NCBI RefSeq assembly: GCF_003813985.1
Contig: NZ_CP033897.1
Span: 930,001 to 994,000 of the forward strand
Direction of reading: 5' to 3'
Source: Corynebacterium gerontici
GTDB lineage: Bacteria > Actinomycetota > Actinomycetes > Mycobacteriales > Mycobacteriaceae
Length of the DNA stretch: 64,000 bases
The first letter of the stretch is position 1; every line of letters starts with the position of its first letter. Shown one piece after another: positions 11,201 to 17,987 of this stretch. Below the pieces are notes generated by a model. The model was not told the DNA's origin and did no database searches. It saw only the letters and a program-made list of their open reading frames with translations. The position numbers and the translations under genes were made by a program.

Positions 11201-12007
11201 GGGGGTTCGGGTGACCGGGATATTCGAGCCCCACATCATCAGGTAGCTGGAGTTGTACCAGTCGCCTGATTCGGGAACATCGGTTTGATCACCAAAGGTC
11301 TGTGGTGAAGCCGGTGGGAGATCCGCGTACCAATCGTAGAAGGACAGCGCCACGCCGCCGATCAATTGGAGGAAGCGGGTACCGGCGCCATAAGACACCT
11401 GAGACATCGCGGGAATCACGGTGAAGCCGGCAATGCGATCTGGACCGTATTGCTTCACGGTATAGACGTGTGCGGCCGCGGCAATTTCCATGGCTTCTTG
11501 GTAGCTCACGCGGACCAATCCGCCTTTGCCGCGCTGGGAAATATACGCCTCGCGCTTTTCTGGCGTTTCGACGATCTCGCGCCATGCCAGCACTGCGTCT
11601 CCCAAGCGGTTTTTGGCCTCGCGGAACATGTCCAGCAGTACGCCGCGGATATATGGGTAGCGGATGCGGGTGGGAGAGTAGGTGTACCACGAAAAGGATG
11701 CGCCGCGGGGGCAGCCGCGAGGCTCATAATCGGGCATGTCCGGCCCGGTGGTGGGATAGTCCACGGCCTGGGATTCCCAAGTGATCACGCCATCTTTGAC
11801 GTACACCTTCCAAGAGCAAGAGCCGGTGCAGTTCACGCCGTGAGTGGAGCGAACTACCTTGTCAAAGGCCCAACGGTCGCGGTAGAACACGTCCGCCTGG
11901 CGGCCTCCTTTGAGGAAGATCTGTTGGCCTTCCTTGCCGGTTTCGCCTTTGCGCAGGAAGCTGCCCATGGAAAAGAGGGGGTTTGTCGAATGCTCAGTCT
12001 TTGGCAT
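8282..12007 (-). CDS. narG: Respiratory nitrate reductase alpha subunit (molybdopterin)
   Basis: This catalytic subunit, 1241 residues, reduces nitrate to nitrite at a bis-MGD molybdenum site. His56, Cys60, Cys64 and Cys99 are the ligands of the distal 4Fe-4S cluster (STHGVNCTGSC, RGCPRG), and Asp243 in QTDVPES corresponds to the Mo-ligating aspartate of E. coli NarG. No twin-arginine signal is seen, as is usual for cytoplasm-facing NarG. The frame stays open to a TTG at 12061, but the ATG at 12007 is chosen because AGAAAGGG lies 8 bases before it and the family N-terminus fits. The 54 bases between the narK stop and this start hold a non-coding copy of the dispersed 11-mer. Confidence 0.96.
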   Translation of the reverse strand: MPKTEHSTNPLFSMGSFLRKGETGKEGQQIFLKGGRQADVFYRDRWAFDKVVRSTHGVNCTGSCSWKVYVKDGVITWESQAVDYPTTGPDMPDYEPRGCPRGASFSWYTYSPTRIRYPYIRGVLLDMFREAKNRLGDAVLAWREIVETPEKREAYISQRGKGGLVRVSYQEAMEIAAAAHVYTVKQYGPDRIAGFTVIPAMSQVSYGAGTRFLQLIGGVALSFYDWYADLPPASPQTFGDQTDVPESGDWYNSSYLMMWGSNIPVTRTPDAHFMAEARYKGTKVVVVSPDFADNTKFADEWLRLAPGTDGALAFAMGHVILSEFHVGKKEPFFLDYMRQFTDAPFLVELDEREDGTVTPGKFLTAANSGDEHLANSANATHRLLVMEADGSVKDPGGTVADRWGDDGEGKWNLKLDGVDPVMTVAEAGANESAEVCFPRFDLPGGGEGEGPVGAGVVRRGVPVRTVNGKRVTTVFDLMLAHYGVARPELNLPGEWPEDFFDAAVVGTPAWQEELTGVPANAAIRIGREFAQNAVDSQGRSQIIMGAGVNHYFHADSIYRTFLALTSMCGTQGVNGGGWAHYVGQEKLRPMNGWGQYAFAGDWNRPPRQMISTGFYYLTTDQWRYDTTKASRLASPLANRGAVGEKTTADTLVESMKRGWMPSYPQFDRNTLALAEEAKNKGLSPQEHIANELNAGNLHFACEDPDNPQNYPRILLNWRTNLLGSSAKGTEFFLRHMLGIDSDATAEEIDPEDRPKSMVWRDEAPKGKLDLMLTTDFRNTSTSLSSDIVLPAATWYEKHDMSSTDMHPFLHSFNAAINPPWEARSDFEVFRDLAAAFSTLAAKWLGTQTDVVAAPLAHDSPDELAMPGGVVPEFDEHGYVPGKTMAKLVPVERDYAAVYEKWMHLGPLTGKLGTGVHGTAYNVEKQVEELKLILGESETETAGMRPDLSTAPKVIDMILHLSGVSNGEVAAEGFRNQAKRTGLENLHELVDNVEGTRINWDMIKERPAEVITSPEWTGIKKDGRRYTAFSINREYLKPFHTLSGRMHYYLDHDWFMDYGESLPMYRPPLDHLHVHGETAPGELLRNESGDPEVTVRYLTTHNKWSIHSQYYDNLHVLSISRGGQVIWMSQKDADKLGVKDNDWIEAYNRNGVVSARAIVSHRIPEGTVFMNHAQERTTGTPINESTGRRGGTHNSLTRIMIKPIHVAGGYGHLTYGFNYIGPTGNNRDEVTRIRRRSQEVEY

Positions 12008-12048
12008 CGTTCGACCCTTTCTATGTGGGGTGTGAGGTGGGGCGGGGG

Positions 12049-12059
12049 CGTCGAAAAGC
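12049..12059 (+). repeat. Dispersed 11-mer CGTCGAAAAGC, non-coding copy
   Basis: This is one of at least 13 exact copies in the window. Copies on the plus strand lie at 12049, 17412, 26047, 49680, 57467, 61843 and 63509. Copies on the minus strand (read as GCTTTTCGACG) lie at 1119, 4558, 9235, 16265, 30946 and 44434. This copy sits between the narK stop and the narG start, so codon choice does not explain it if the narG start at 12007 is right. Confidence 0.7.
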
Positions 12060-12061
12060 AA

Positions 12062-13387
12062 CTAGCCCGGGAAAGGAGCGTTCGGGCGGGCGTAGTAGAT
12101 CCACACCAATGCCGTGGTGATGGCGAAGAAGACCACGCAGCCAAAGAAGAAGACTTGTGGAGCCATCATGGACAGCAACACGCCGCAGATGAAGGGGCCG
12201 AATGCTGCGATGCCTCCGGTCCAACCGATCACGCCGCCTGCCTGCCGCTTGGGCAGGATCATGGGCATCTGCTTGAAGGTGCCCGCGTTGCCAAGACCGG
12301 TGAAGAAGAAGACGATGAGCATGAAGATCAGGAACCACTTATAATCGCCCGGCTCATCGGGATTCAGGGTGAAGGCAGCCAGCGCGGTGAAGATGGTCAT
12401 GCCCACGCCACCGACGAAGGTCCAGATGGCGCCGCCGAAGCGGTCGCACAGCGGGCCCCACATTGCGCGAACCAGAGCGCCGATCAGTGGGCCGAGAAAG
12501 GCGTACTTGGCACCTTTGGGGAGGTCAGCGTATTGGCCCGCGAACTGCGAGGCCTCGCCGAAGACGTTGTTGATCAGCAGAGCAAACTGTGCGGCGAAGC
12601 CGGAGAAGGCACCGAAAGTCATCAGGTAGACGACGGTGAGGATCCAGGTGTTCTTATTGCCGAAGATGTCGATTTGCTGGCGGATGTTGGCCTTGACTGG
12701 CACATCCTTGAGCACTGTCCACGCCACGACGGCGCCGATCAAAGCCCAGGGCACCATGATGATGGCGGGGGTGTGGACGAAGACCTCGCCAGCCTCGGTG
12801 CGCTGTGGGGCGACGAAGCCGAGCCCAATGAGGCTAAAGCCCATGAGCCAAGGAGCGACGAGCTGGATAAAGGAGATGCCGAAGTTGCCAATGCCGGCCT
12901 GGATGCCAAGGGCGGTGCCTTGGAGGCGCTTGGGGAAGAAGTAGCCGGTGGATGGCATGAAGCCGGAGAACACGCCGCCGCCGATGCCGGAGATGAAGCC
13001 GAGGGTGAGCAGCCACCAGTATGGGGTGTCGGAGTTCTGGACGGCGAAGAACCAGCCGAACATCGGGAGGATGAACAGCAAGGAGGACATGCTTACGAGC
13101 TTGCGGGTGCCGATGATGGGCGGCAGGAACATGAAAATCAGACGGAAGATGCCGCAGGAAAGCCCGGGGATGGCGGTGAGCCAGTAGAGCTGTGATTTGG
13201 TGAGGTCGAAGCCGATCTTGTTCAGCATCGGGGCGATGGCGGAGACCAGATACCAGGTGGCAAAGCCGATGATCAGGACGATGGTGGAAATCCAGAGTGT
13301 TTTCCAGGCGATCTGCTTGTTCCAAGTCTCGTCGTGCTCGGGATCCCAGCCTTCGAGCACACGGCCGTCGGTGCGAAGTTGTGTCAT
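12062..13387 (-). CDS. narK: Nitrate/nitrite transporter of the major facilitator superfamily
   Basis: This 441-residue, roughly 12-helix protein imports nitrate and/or exports nitrite for the reductase encoded downstream. The glycine-rich nitrate signatures are present (GFISGIGGGVFSGFMPSTG and GIQAGIGNFGIS; later GLGNAGTFKQMPM), and an arginine in helix 2 (IFRLIFMF) fits the substrate-binding Arg of NarK proteins. A GAGGAA ribosome site precedes the ATG. It is the first gene of the minus-strand unit, and its upstream region carries two inverted repeats that are likely control sites for the whole operon. Confidence 0.95.
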   Translation of the reverse strand: MTQLRTDGRVLEGWDPEHDETWNKQIAWKTLWISTIVLIIGFATWYLVSAIAPMLNKIGFDLTKSQLYWLTAIPGLSCGIFRLIFMFLPPIIGTRKLVSMSSLLFILPMFGWFFAVQNSDTPYWWLLTLGFISGIGGGVFSGFMPSTGYFFPKRLQGTALGIQAGIGNFGISFIQLVAPWLMGFSLIGLGFVAPQRTEAGEVFVHTPAIIMVPWALIGAVVAWTVLKDVPVKANIRQQIDIFGNKNTWILTVVYLMTFGAFSGFAAQFALLINNVFGEASQFAGQYADLPKGAKYAFLGPLIGALVRAMWGPLCDRFGGAIWTFVGGVGMTIFTALAAFTLNPDEPGDYKWFLIFMLIVFFFTGLGNAGTFKQMPMILPKRQAGGVIGWTGGIAAFGPFICGVLLSMMAPQVFFFGCVVFFAITTALVWIYYARPNAPFPG

Positions 13388-13413
13388 GTGATTCCTCTTG
13401 ATGAAGGGGCGTC

Positions 13414-13436
13414 CGTGAGGCGTGTGTCACCTCACG
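13414..13436. promoter_or_regulatory. 7-bp perfect inverted repeat upstream of narK
   Basis: CGTGAGG at 13414-13420 and CCTCACG at 13430-13436 are perfect complements separated by 9 bases. It lies 27-49 bases before the narK start, so it could be an operator or a hairpin in the narK leader. It fits neither the GlxR/CRP consensus nor any other site I can name. Confidence 0.45.
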
Positions 13437-13440
13437 CTTA

Positions 13441-13469
13441 TTGACTTAGAATTTACCGTGTTTAATACT
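13441..13469 (+). promoter_or_regulatory. Possible promoter for the mog-like gene
   Basis: TTGACT (13441-13446) is followed after 17 bases by AATACT (13464-13469), an acceptable -35/-10 pair reading toward the mog-like gene. The element overlaps the left arm of the 9-bp inverted repeat, so one regulator could act on both divergent genes. This is a motif match only. Confidence 0.35.
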
Positions 13470-13494
13470 GATTCGCGTAATTTTGCACGGTAAA
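13452..13494. promoter_or_regulatory. 9-bp perfect inverted repeat in the narK/mog intergenic region
   Basis: TTTACCGTG (13452-13460) and CACGGTAAA (13486-13494) are perfect complements with a 25-base A+T-rich spacer. The centres are 34 bases apart, about three helical turns, as for a regulator binding two half sites on one face of DNA. The position, 65-107 bases before narK and 64-106 before the mog-like gene, suits a divergent operator. ArnR or a nitrate-response regulator would be the first candidates, but this is inference from context. Confidence 0.5.
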
Positions 13495-13557
13495 ACGCTA
13501 AATAAAAGCTTTTGATCGGTCGTTCGAGCGGGCAGAAGCGGGAAAGAGTGGGCACTC

Positions 13558-14067
13558 ATGGACGCGTGGAGCGCTGCTGTCATCGTAGTGAGCGACAGGA
13601 TCCTTGCTGCTCAGCGTGAGGATCGGGTCTCGCCGGTGGCCTTGGATGTGCTGCGCCGGTGGGGTGCGGCAGATGTGCAGCATTGTTGCGTCGCGGAGGA
13701 TGAGGCTGCGCTGCGCGCGGCGATTGATCGACTGTACGATTCGCGGCTGCGTGTGCTTGTGATTGCGGGAGGGACCGGCCTCAATCCCGGTAATTGCACG
13801 CCTGAAGTGAGTCTGGAATATGTCAGGCAGCGCCTCTTTGGCCTTGAAACGCAAGTGCTGCTCCAAGGATTGGCACATACGCAGAAGGCTGGGTTGAGTA
13901 GGGGTGTGATTGGCCTGGGGATTGTGGGAGGTTCGCCTTGCTTGATCGTGAACACCCCGAGCTCTCCAGGCGGGATTAAAGATGTGCTCGGGGTGATCGA
14001 AACGGTGTGGGGCAGTATTGAAGAAGCGCTCGAGGCGCATTTCCTGCAGCTTAGGCAGTACGGGTGA
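13558..14067 (+). CDS. MoaB/Mog-family molybdopterin adenylyltransferase-like protein, divergent active site
   Basis: This 169-residue protein has the MogA/MoaB fold, which adenylylates molybdopterin before molybdenum insertion. The GGTG loop (GGTGLNPGNCTPEV) and the later SPGG loop (NTPSSPGGIKD) are recognisable. In active Mog proteins the first loop reads GGTG....RD.TP with a functionally important Asp; here that position is Asn (GN.TP). The protein may therefore be weakly active or modified in function. It is divergent from narK and converges with the DUF2249 gene, overlapping it by 17 bases. A GGAAAGAG ribosome site supports the ATG. Confidence 0.8.
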   Translation: MDAWSAAVIVVSDRILAAQREDRVSPVALDVLRRWGAADVQHCCVAEDEAALRAAIDRLYDSRLRVLVIAGGTGLNPGNCTPEVSLEYVRQRLFGLETQVLLQGLAHTQKAGLSRGVIGLGIVGGSPCLIVNTPSSPGGIKDVLGVIETVWGSIEEALEAHFLQLRQYG

Positions 14068-14314
14068 ACTTGATGTGCCAGTCCTTCGGACCTTCTTGTA
14101 GATAGGTGAGCTCGAAGCTTTCCTTCCTGCCCTCAACCTCGTTGAGTAGCGGAATTGGGTTATGCGGCGCAATGAGAATCATTGATTCCCCAACGGCGCG
14201 CGAACCGAGGGCGCCGTGGATGGCTCCGTGGCGAAGCGCATGGGGGATGACGCAGGCGTTGAGGGTGGGGATCTGTTCGGTAGCGGAAAGTGGTAGCTGC
14301 ATGCTTGAAAGCAT
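14051..14314 (-). CDS. DUF2249-family small protein
   Basis: This small protein (about 87 residues) fits the DUF2249 pattern: IPHALRHGAIHGALGSRAVGE, then the HNPIPLL motif and the ending YLQEGPKDWHIKFTR. DUF2249 proteins are of unknown biochemistry and often sit near nitrite or nitric-oxide genes, sometimes next to hemerythrin domains. Two starts are possible, ATG at 14314 and ATG at 14302; neither has a strong ribosome site, and the first has a weak GGG 5 bases upstream. It is divergent from the membrane protein gene that follows, with only 27 bases between the starts. Confidence 0.7.
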   Translation of the reverse strand: MLSSMQLPLSATEQIPTLNACVIPHALRHGAIHGALGSRAVGESMILIAPHNPIPLLNEVEGRKESFELTYLQEGPKDWHIKFTRTA

Positions 14315-14328
14315 AGCGCCCAAATAAC

Positions 14329-14334
14329 TACGAT
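14329..14334 (+). promoter_or_regulatory. -10 element for leaderless start at 14342
   Basis: TACGAT is followed by exactly 7 bases and then GTG at 14342. No Shine-Dalgarno precedes either this GTG or the upstream ATG at 14333. The spacing is the same as at several other genes in this window, which favours the GTG as the true start. Confidence 0.5.
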
Positions 14335-14341
14335 GAAAGAC

Positions 14342-15400
14342 GTGAAAAATACTGCCGCGGGGCGGCTCGTTCTGCTCGCGTGTGCGGGTTTCGCCCTCGT
14401 ACTCGGACTGCGTGCAGCCCTGGGGCTCGCCGGAATCATCGCAGTGCAGCCGCTGGATCACGGGGCGCTGATGGTCTTCGGATTCCTAGGTACCGCCATT
14501 AGTTTGGAGCGCGCCGTCGCCGCGCGAGTGACCTGGGGTTGGATTGCGCCCATTGCAGCCGCGGTCGCGAGCGTGACCCTTGCTGCACAACTGGCCATTG
14601 TTGCGGGAATATGTTGGGTGCTCAGCTTCAGCGCGCTCGTGGGAATCTACATTCACATTCAGCGCCGGGCCGCCACCATAGCCGTGCAGGTGCAAATGAT
14701 CGGTGCAGTTGCAGGGGTTTTGGCCGTAGCACAGTGGATGCTCAACACGAGCTTCGCTTCAGCCCTGCCCATGGCAGCATGCTTCGCCATCGCCACGATT
14801 ATCGGCGAAAGAATCGAACTCGCCCGCGTCTCCTTCGCTGGCGCGAATGCGGAAGGGCGGATCGCCTGGTCGGTAATGGCGCTATTTTCTGCCGCAGTGG
14901 TGGCAATCGCGCATCCTGCAGGGAATGCACTTTTCGGTCTTGCCCTGGGCGGAGTGGGCGCGGCAGCGCTTCGCGTAGATGTAGCCCGAAAACTCATCCG
15001 TAGCCAAGGGGTATCCAGATATATGGCTGCTTGCATGCTCGCCGCGTATGTCTGGTTAATACTCGCGGCTCTTGTCTGGGTGATCGGGGGCTCCTACGAT
15101 GTCCGCGTCCACGCGATCTTCCTCGGGTTCGTGATGTCCATGATCTTCGCCCATGCGCCGACGATTGCCACCGCCGTGAGCAAGCGAACTCTGCCTTATC
15201 ACCGCGTGCTCTACATTCCAGTGATATTGCTTCACGTGGGGCTTAGTGCGCGAGTGTTAGGCAGCCTCATTGGCGATCTGCTTGCATGGCGCATCGCGGG
15301 GGTGAGTAACGTCGTCGCCGTCGCAGTGTTCATGATTTGCGCGGTGACGTTGAGCGTATGGAAGGGGAAGCGCAGTGCAATTGCAAACACCCGGCGCTAA
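14342..15400 (+). CDS. Polytopic membrane protein, NnrS-like
   Basis: This protein of about 352 residues consists almost entirely of hydrophobic helices (about ten). Parts resemble NnrS, a heme/copper membrane protein linked to nitric-oxide stress: LDHGALMVFGFLGTAISLER near the N-terminus and HAIFLGFVMSMIFAHAPTIA with PVILLHVGLSAR near the C-terminus. Repeated histidines in or near helices could bind metal. I assign the family only by these patterns. The start is taken as the leaderless GTG; ATG 14333 would add three residues. Its end overlaps the next gene by 26 bases, so the two are probably made together and may form a complex. Confidence 0.6.
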   Translation: MKNTAAGRLVLLACAGFALVLGLRAALGLAGIIAVQPLDHGALMVFGFLGTAISLERAVAARVTWGWIAPIAAAVASVTLAAQLAIVAGICWVLSFSALVGIYIHIQRRAATIAVQVQMIGAVAGVLAVAQWMLNTSFASALPMAACFAIATIIGERIELARVSFAGANAEGRIAWSVMALFSAAVVAIAHPAGNALFGLALGGVGAAALRVDVARKLIRSQGVSRYMAACMLAAYVWLILAALVWVIGGSYDVRVHAIFLGFVMSMIFAHAPTIATAVSKRTLPYHRVLYIPVILLHVGLSARVLGSLIGDLLAWRIAGVSNVVAVAVFMICAVTLSVWKGKRSAIANTRR

Positions 15401-16994
15401 ACCAATGCAAGTGGGCATCAGCGATGTCTCTTTGGCGCAGCGCGCCCGCTGGCACCGTGGCATCTTCTTGGTGTTGGGGTTCTGGTCATGCGTGAGCGTG
15501 GCGGGTTGGCTTGCTCATCGGAGCTGGGTGCAAGTGAGCTGGTGGCAGCTTATTCACAGTGCGACGCTGGGTGTTATCGCCACCGCCATCTTGACGTACA
15601 TCACGCACTTCACAGAGGCATTGACGCGTTCTGCTCACACGGGATTTCGCGGTGTGACTATCCGCGTGGGGATGGTGCAAGTGGGGCTGGTGGTATTGCT
15701 CCTCGGAGATCCCTCCACGGCTTGGGGGCCGTTGGAAATATTTGGCGCGGTGCTGGTGCTTCTTGCCGGAGCGATGCAACTAGGTTGGGTAATCAAGCGT
15801 TTGTTTGGCAGCCTGTCTGGACATTTCGCACTGAGTGTAACCATGTACGTGGGGGCGCTTGTCTCATTGTTGGTGGCGATCATCTGCGCCATCCTTGCCG
15901 GCAGCGGTCTCGGTGCTTATAGCGCGCTCATCGCGGCGCACTCGCGAGCCGCCATATGGGGTTTTGTGGGCATGAGCATTCTCGGCACCGTTTTGACATT
16001 GTTGCCCACGCTCAGCGGCACGAAGATCAGCGCCGTCGCCCGCGTCCGATTTCTGAAGGGTTTGGGGTTTTACAGCCTGTGCCTCATTCATGCTGTGTGG
16101 CTGCTCGGCTTTAATCTGCCCCGCATCGCTGGGGTTTTCATGCTCGGAGTGGTTGTGGCGAGCGTCTATCTGCTCCACCCGATCATCGCTGACGCGCTTG
16201 GCGGCAATGTTGCCTCTGCGCCCGGTGGGTTGATTGCGGCGCTGATGAGCCTGGTGTCTTTGCAGCTTTTCGACGCCACCGCGCTCACCTTCGGGCGTGA
16301 TCCACACGCAGTGTTCGAATCCCTCGTACCTGGGCTGCTAGCCGCGGTGTTGCTGATGGCGGTATTCAGCGTGCTGCAGTTCTTACTGCCCACCATGGTC
16401 GGCGGTGGACCCGACGCTGTGCGCGCGGCTCGTGGTTGTGCTCAGCGCAGCGGATACGCGAGGGTTGTATTACTGCTGCTTGGTGGCATTTTGGGCGTGC
16501 TTGGACACCCTGCGGCGTGGCCGTTGATTGGCTTGGGAGTGATTTGGAATGTGGCAGCGATTGGCAGGGCAGTGGTGATGCAAGGAAAGCGAGAGGAACA
16601 CTCGGTGGAAAAGAGCACTTCGAGGCTGGCGTGGGCCATGGTGGGGGCGGCCCTGGCCGCCGCTATGGTCATGTTCTTTGGCGTGGCTCAACCGGCGCAG
16701 CCTGCAGCGGCAGGAGATGAGGTGGTGCGTGTGCGTATTGAGGGCTTGCGTTTCGTTCCTGATGAGGTGACGGTGCCGGAGGGTACATCGCTGCGCATTG
16801 AGTTGGAGAACACCTCCACGATGGTCCACGACCTCGTGCTAGGTGATCAGCAAACCCGCAGGGTGCAGCCCGGCGAGCGGGATGCCATTGAGCTTCGTCC
16901 GAGCCGCGACGTTGAAGGTTGGTGTTCACTACCTGGCCATAAGGAAGCCGGGATGGTGTTTAGTCTTCGGGTGACACCCGCCCAAGCTGGCTGA
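15375..16994 (+). CDS. Membrane protein with NnrS/heme-copper-oxidase-like region and C-terminal cupredoxin domain
   Basis: This 539-residue protein has about ten to twelve membrane helices (residues 25-430) and then a soluble domain anchored by a helix at about 420-440. Histidines in SALIAAHSRAAIWGFVGMSILGT resemble the heme-binding helices of COX1/NnrS-type proteins. The last 90 residues form a cupredoxin with a complete type-1 copper set: His485 (MVHDL), Cys517, His522 and Met527 in CSLPGHKEAGM. The copper domain should face outside. A role in nitrite or NO chemistry is inferred from the neighbours. The GTG start has AAGGGGAAG 4 bases before it. It is not a NirK: there is only one cupredoxin domain and no type-2 copper site that I can see. 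Confidence 0.75.
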   Translation: MQLQTPGAKPMQVGISDVSLAQRARWHRGIFLVLGFWSCVSVAGWLAHRSWVQVSWWQLIHSATLGVIATAILTYITHFTEALTRSAHTGFRGVTIRVGMVQVGLVVLLLGDPSTAWGPLEIFGAVLVLLAGAMQLGWVIKRLFGSLSGHFALSVTMYVGALVSLLVAIICAILAGSGLGAYSALIAAHSRAAIWGFVGMSILGTVLTLLPTLSGTKISAVARVRFLKGLGFYSLCLIHAVWLLGFNLPRIAGVFMLGVVVASVYLLHPIIADALGGNVASAPGGLIAALMSLVSLQLFDATALTFGRDPHAVFESLVPGLLAAVLLMAVFSVLQFLLPTMVGGGPDAVRAARGCAQRSGYARVVLLLLGGILGVLGHPAAWPLIGLGVIWNVAAIGRAVVMQGKREEHSVEKSTSRLAWAMVGAALAAAMVMFFGVAQPAQPAAAGDEVVRVRIEGLRFVPDEVTVPEGTSLRIELENTSTMVHDLVLGDQQTRRVQPGERDAIELRPSRDVEGWCSLPGHKEAGMVFSLRVTPAQAG

Positions 16995-17520
16995 GTTCGG
17001 CGCGGGTATCGTAGTCGCGCTCGCTTCCATCACCTGCGAGCACGTGCACATCTGCGTGGTTGAGCAGGCACCTGGCAGCGATGTTTCTGATCTGGGGCAG
17101 GGTATCGATGGCGGCTCGCAGTGCGGTTGTGTGCCAAAGCGAGCACAGCGCATTCACGTGCGACCCATCGCTGATGGCCACGGCATCGTGGTTGCCGAGT
17201 TGCGCACGCATTTGCGGCAGCAAACTCGGGGCAGCAGGGGCATCCACGGTGAGCACCGCCACCAGCTCGCTACTCACGAGCGGTAGTGCTGCAGCGATGC
17301 CTGCCACTGGGCCGCCGAAAGGCGGCTGCTCGCACACCGTGGGTTCATAATCCAGATCTTGCGGGCTCACGGCAATCACCGCGTGGTGACTGGGGATGTT
17401 GGCGCGGGTGACGTCGAAAAGCCTGGTGCCATTGACCCTGATCAGCGCCTTGTCATATCCCATACGCTCGCCCTTGCCGCCGGCGAGCAAGATCACGCTC
17501 AGGCTATCGGGGCAGCTCAC
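16960..17520 (-). CDS. mobA: Molybdenum cofactor guanylyltransferase
   Basis: This enzyme attaches GMP to Mo-molybdopterin, giving the MGD cofactor that NarG needs. The nucleotidyltransferase signature LAGGKGERMGYDKALI is intact, and PPFGGPVAGI and the metal-binding Asp in LTVDAP follow. The frame is open upstream to 17631, but that would run far into moaC. The GTG at 17520, giving 186 residues of normal family length, has GGGGA about 9 bases upstream and is preferred. It overlaps the moaC end by 17 bases and converges with the cupredoxin gene, overlapping it by 35 bases. It is the last gene of the Moco operon. Confidence 0.88.
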   Translation of the reverse strand: MSCPDSLSVILLAGGKGERMGYDKALIRVNGTRLFDVTRANIPSHHAVIAVSPQDLDYEPTVCEQPPFGGPVAGIAAALPLVSSELVAVLTVDAPAAPSLLPQMRAQLGNHDAVAISDGSHVNALCSLWHTTALRAAIDTLPQIRNIAARCLLNHADVHVLAGDGSERDYDTRAELSQLGRVSPED

Positions 17521-17980
17521 GGGACCAATCCCCGGACCGCCCACCTGATTTGGCCACGATGCCACAAGTGCGAATATACGCGGATCGATCGACGCCCTTG
17601 ACCATGTCAATGATCGAAAGCGCAGCAACACTCACGGCCGTCAGCGCCTCCATCTCCACGCCGGTGCGATCCGCGGTCCGCACGGTAGCCTCGATGAAGA
17701 CATGATCATCGCGGATTTCAAGTCCCACCGCGCAACCATGCACCCCGATGGTATGCGCCAGCGGAAGCAGTTCCGGAACACGCTTCGCAGCGGCGATACC
17801 TGACACACGAGCGACCGCCAGCACGTCGCCCTTTGGCACAGTGCCATTGCGCAGCGCCTCAAGTACCTCTGATGAACACGCCACCTCGCCTTGAGCTTTC
17901 GCCTCACGCACGGTGGGTTGCTTGGCTGTGACGTCCACCATGTAGGCGGCGCCGGAATCATTCAAGTGAGTAAAGCGCAT
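17504..17980 (-). CDS. moaC: Cyclic pyranopterin monophosphate synthase
   Basis: This 158-residue protein works after MoaA to make cyclic pyranopterin monophosphate, the first stable Moco intermediate. The family core is clear: AAKRVPELLPLAHTIGVHGC, then GVEMEALTAVSVAALSI-DM and the C-terminal AKSGGRSG. The usual LIPLCHP loop reads LLPLAHT; the His is kept, and I believe this form is found in related actinobacteria. It starts 7 bases after moeA. Confidence 0.94.
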   Translation of the reverse strand: MRFTHLNDSGAAYMVDVTAKQPTVREAKAQGEVACSSEVLEALRNGTVPKGDVLAVARVSGIAAAKRVPELLPLAHTIGVHGCAVGLEIRDDHVFIEATVRTADRTGVEMEALTAVSVAALSIIDMVKGVDRSAYIRTCGIVAKSGGRSGDWSRELPR

Positions 17981-17987
17981 AATGCTC

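Noticed and set aside
12008..12061. TTG at 12061 as a longer narG start
   Set aside because: It has no ribosome site and adds 18 residues (FDAPAPPHTPH...) not seen in NarG; ATG 12007 has AGAAAGGG at 8 bases.
11366..13195. 609-codon open frame on the plus strand across narG and narK
   Set aside because: It is antisense to two clear genes, has a composition biased to Glu, Asp, Ala, His and Gly, and lies in the codon-shadow frame. Long antisense frames are common in such DNA.
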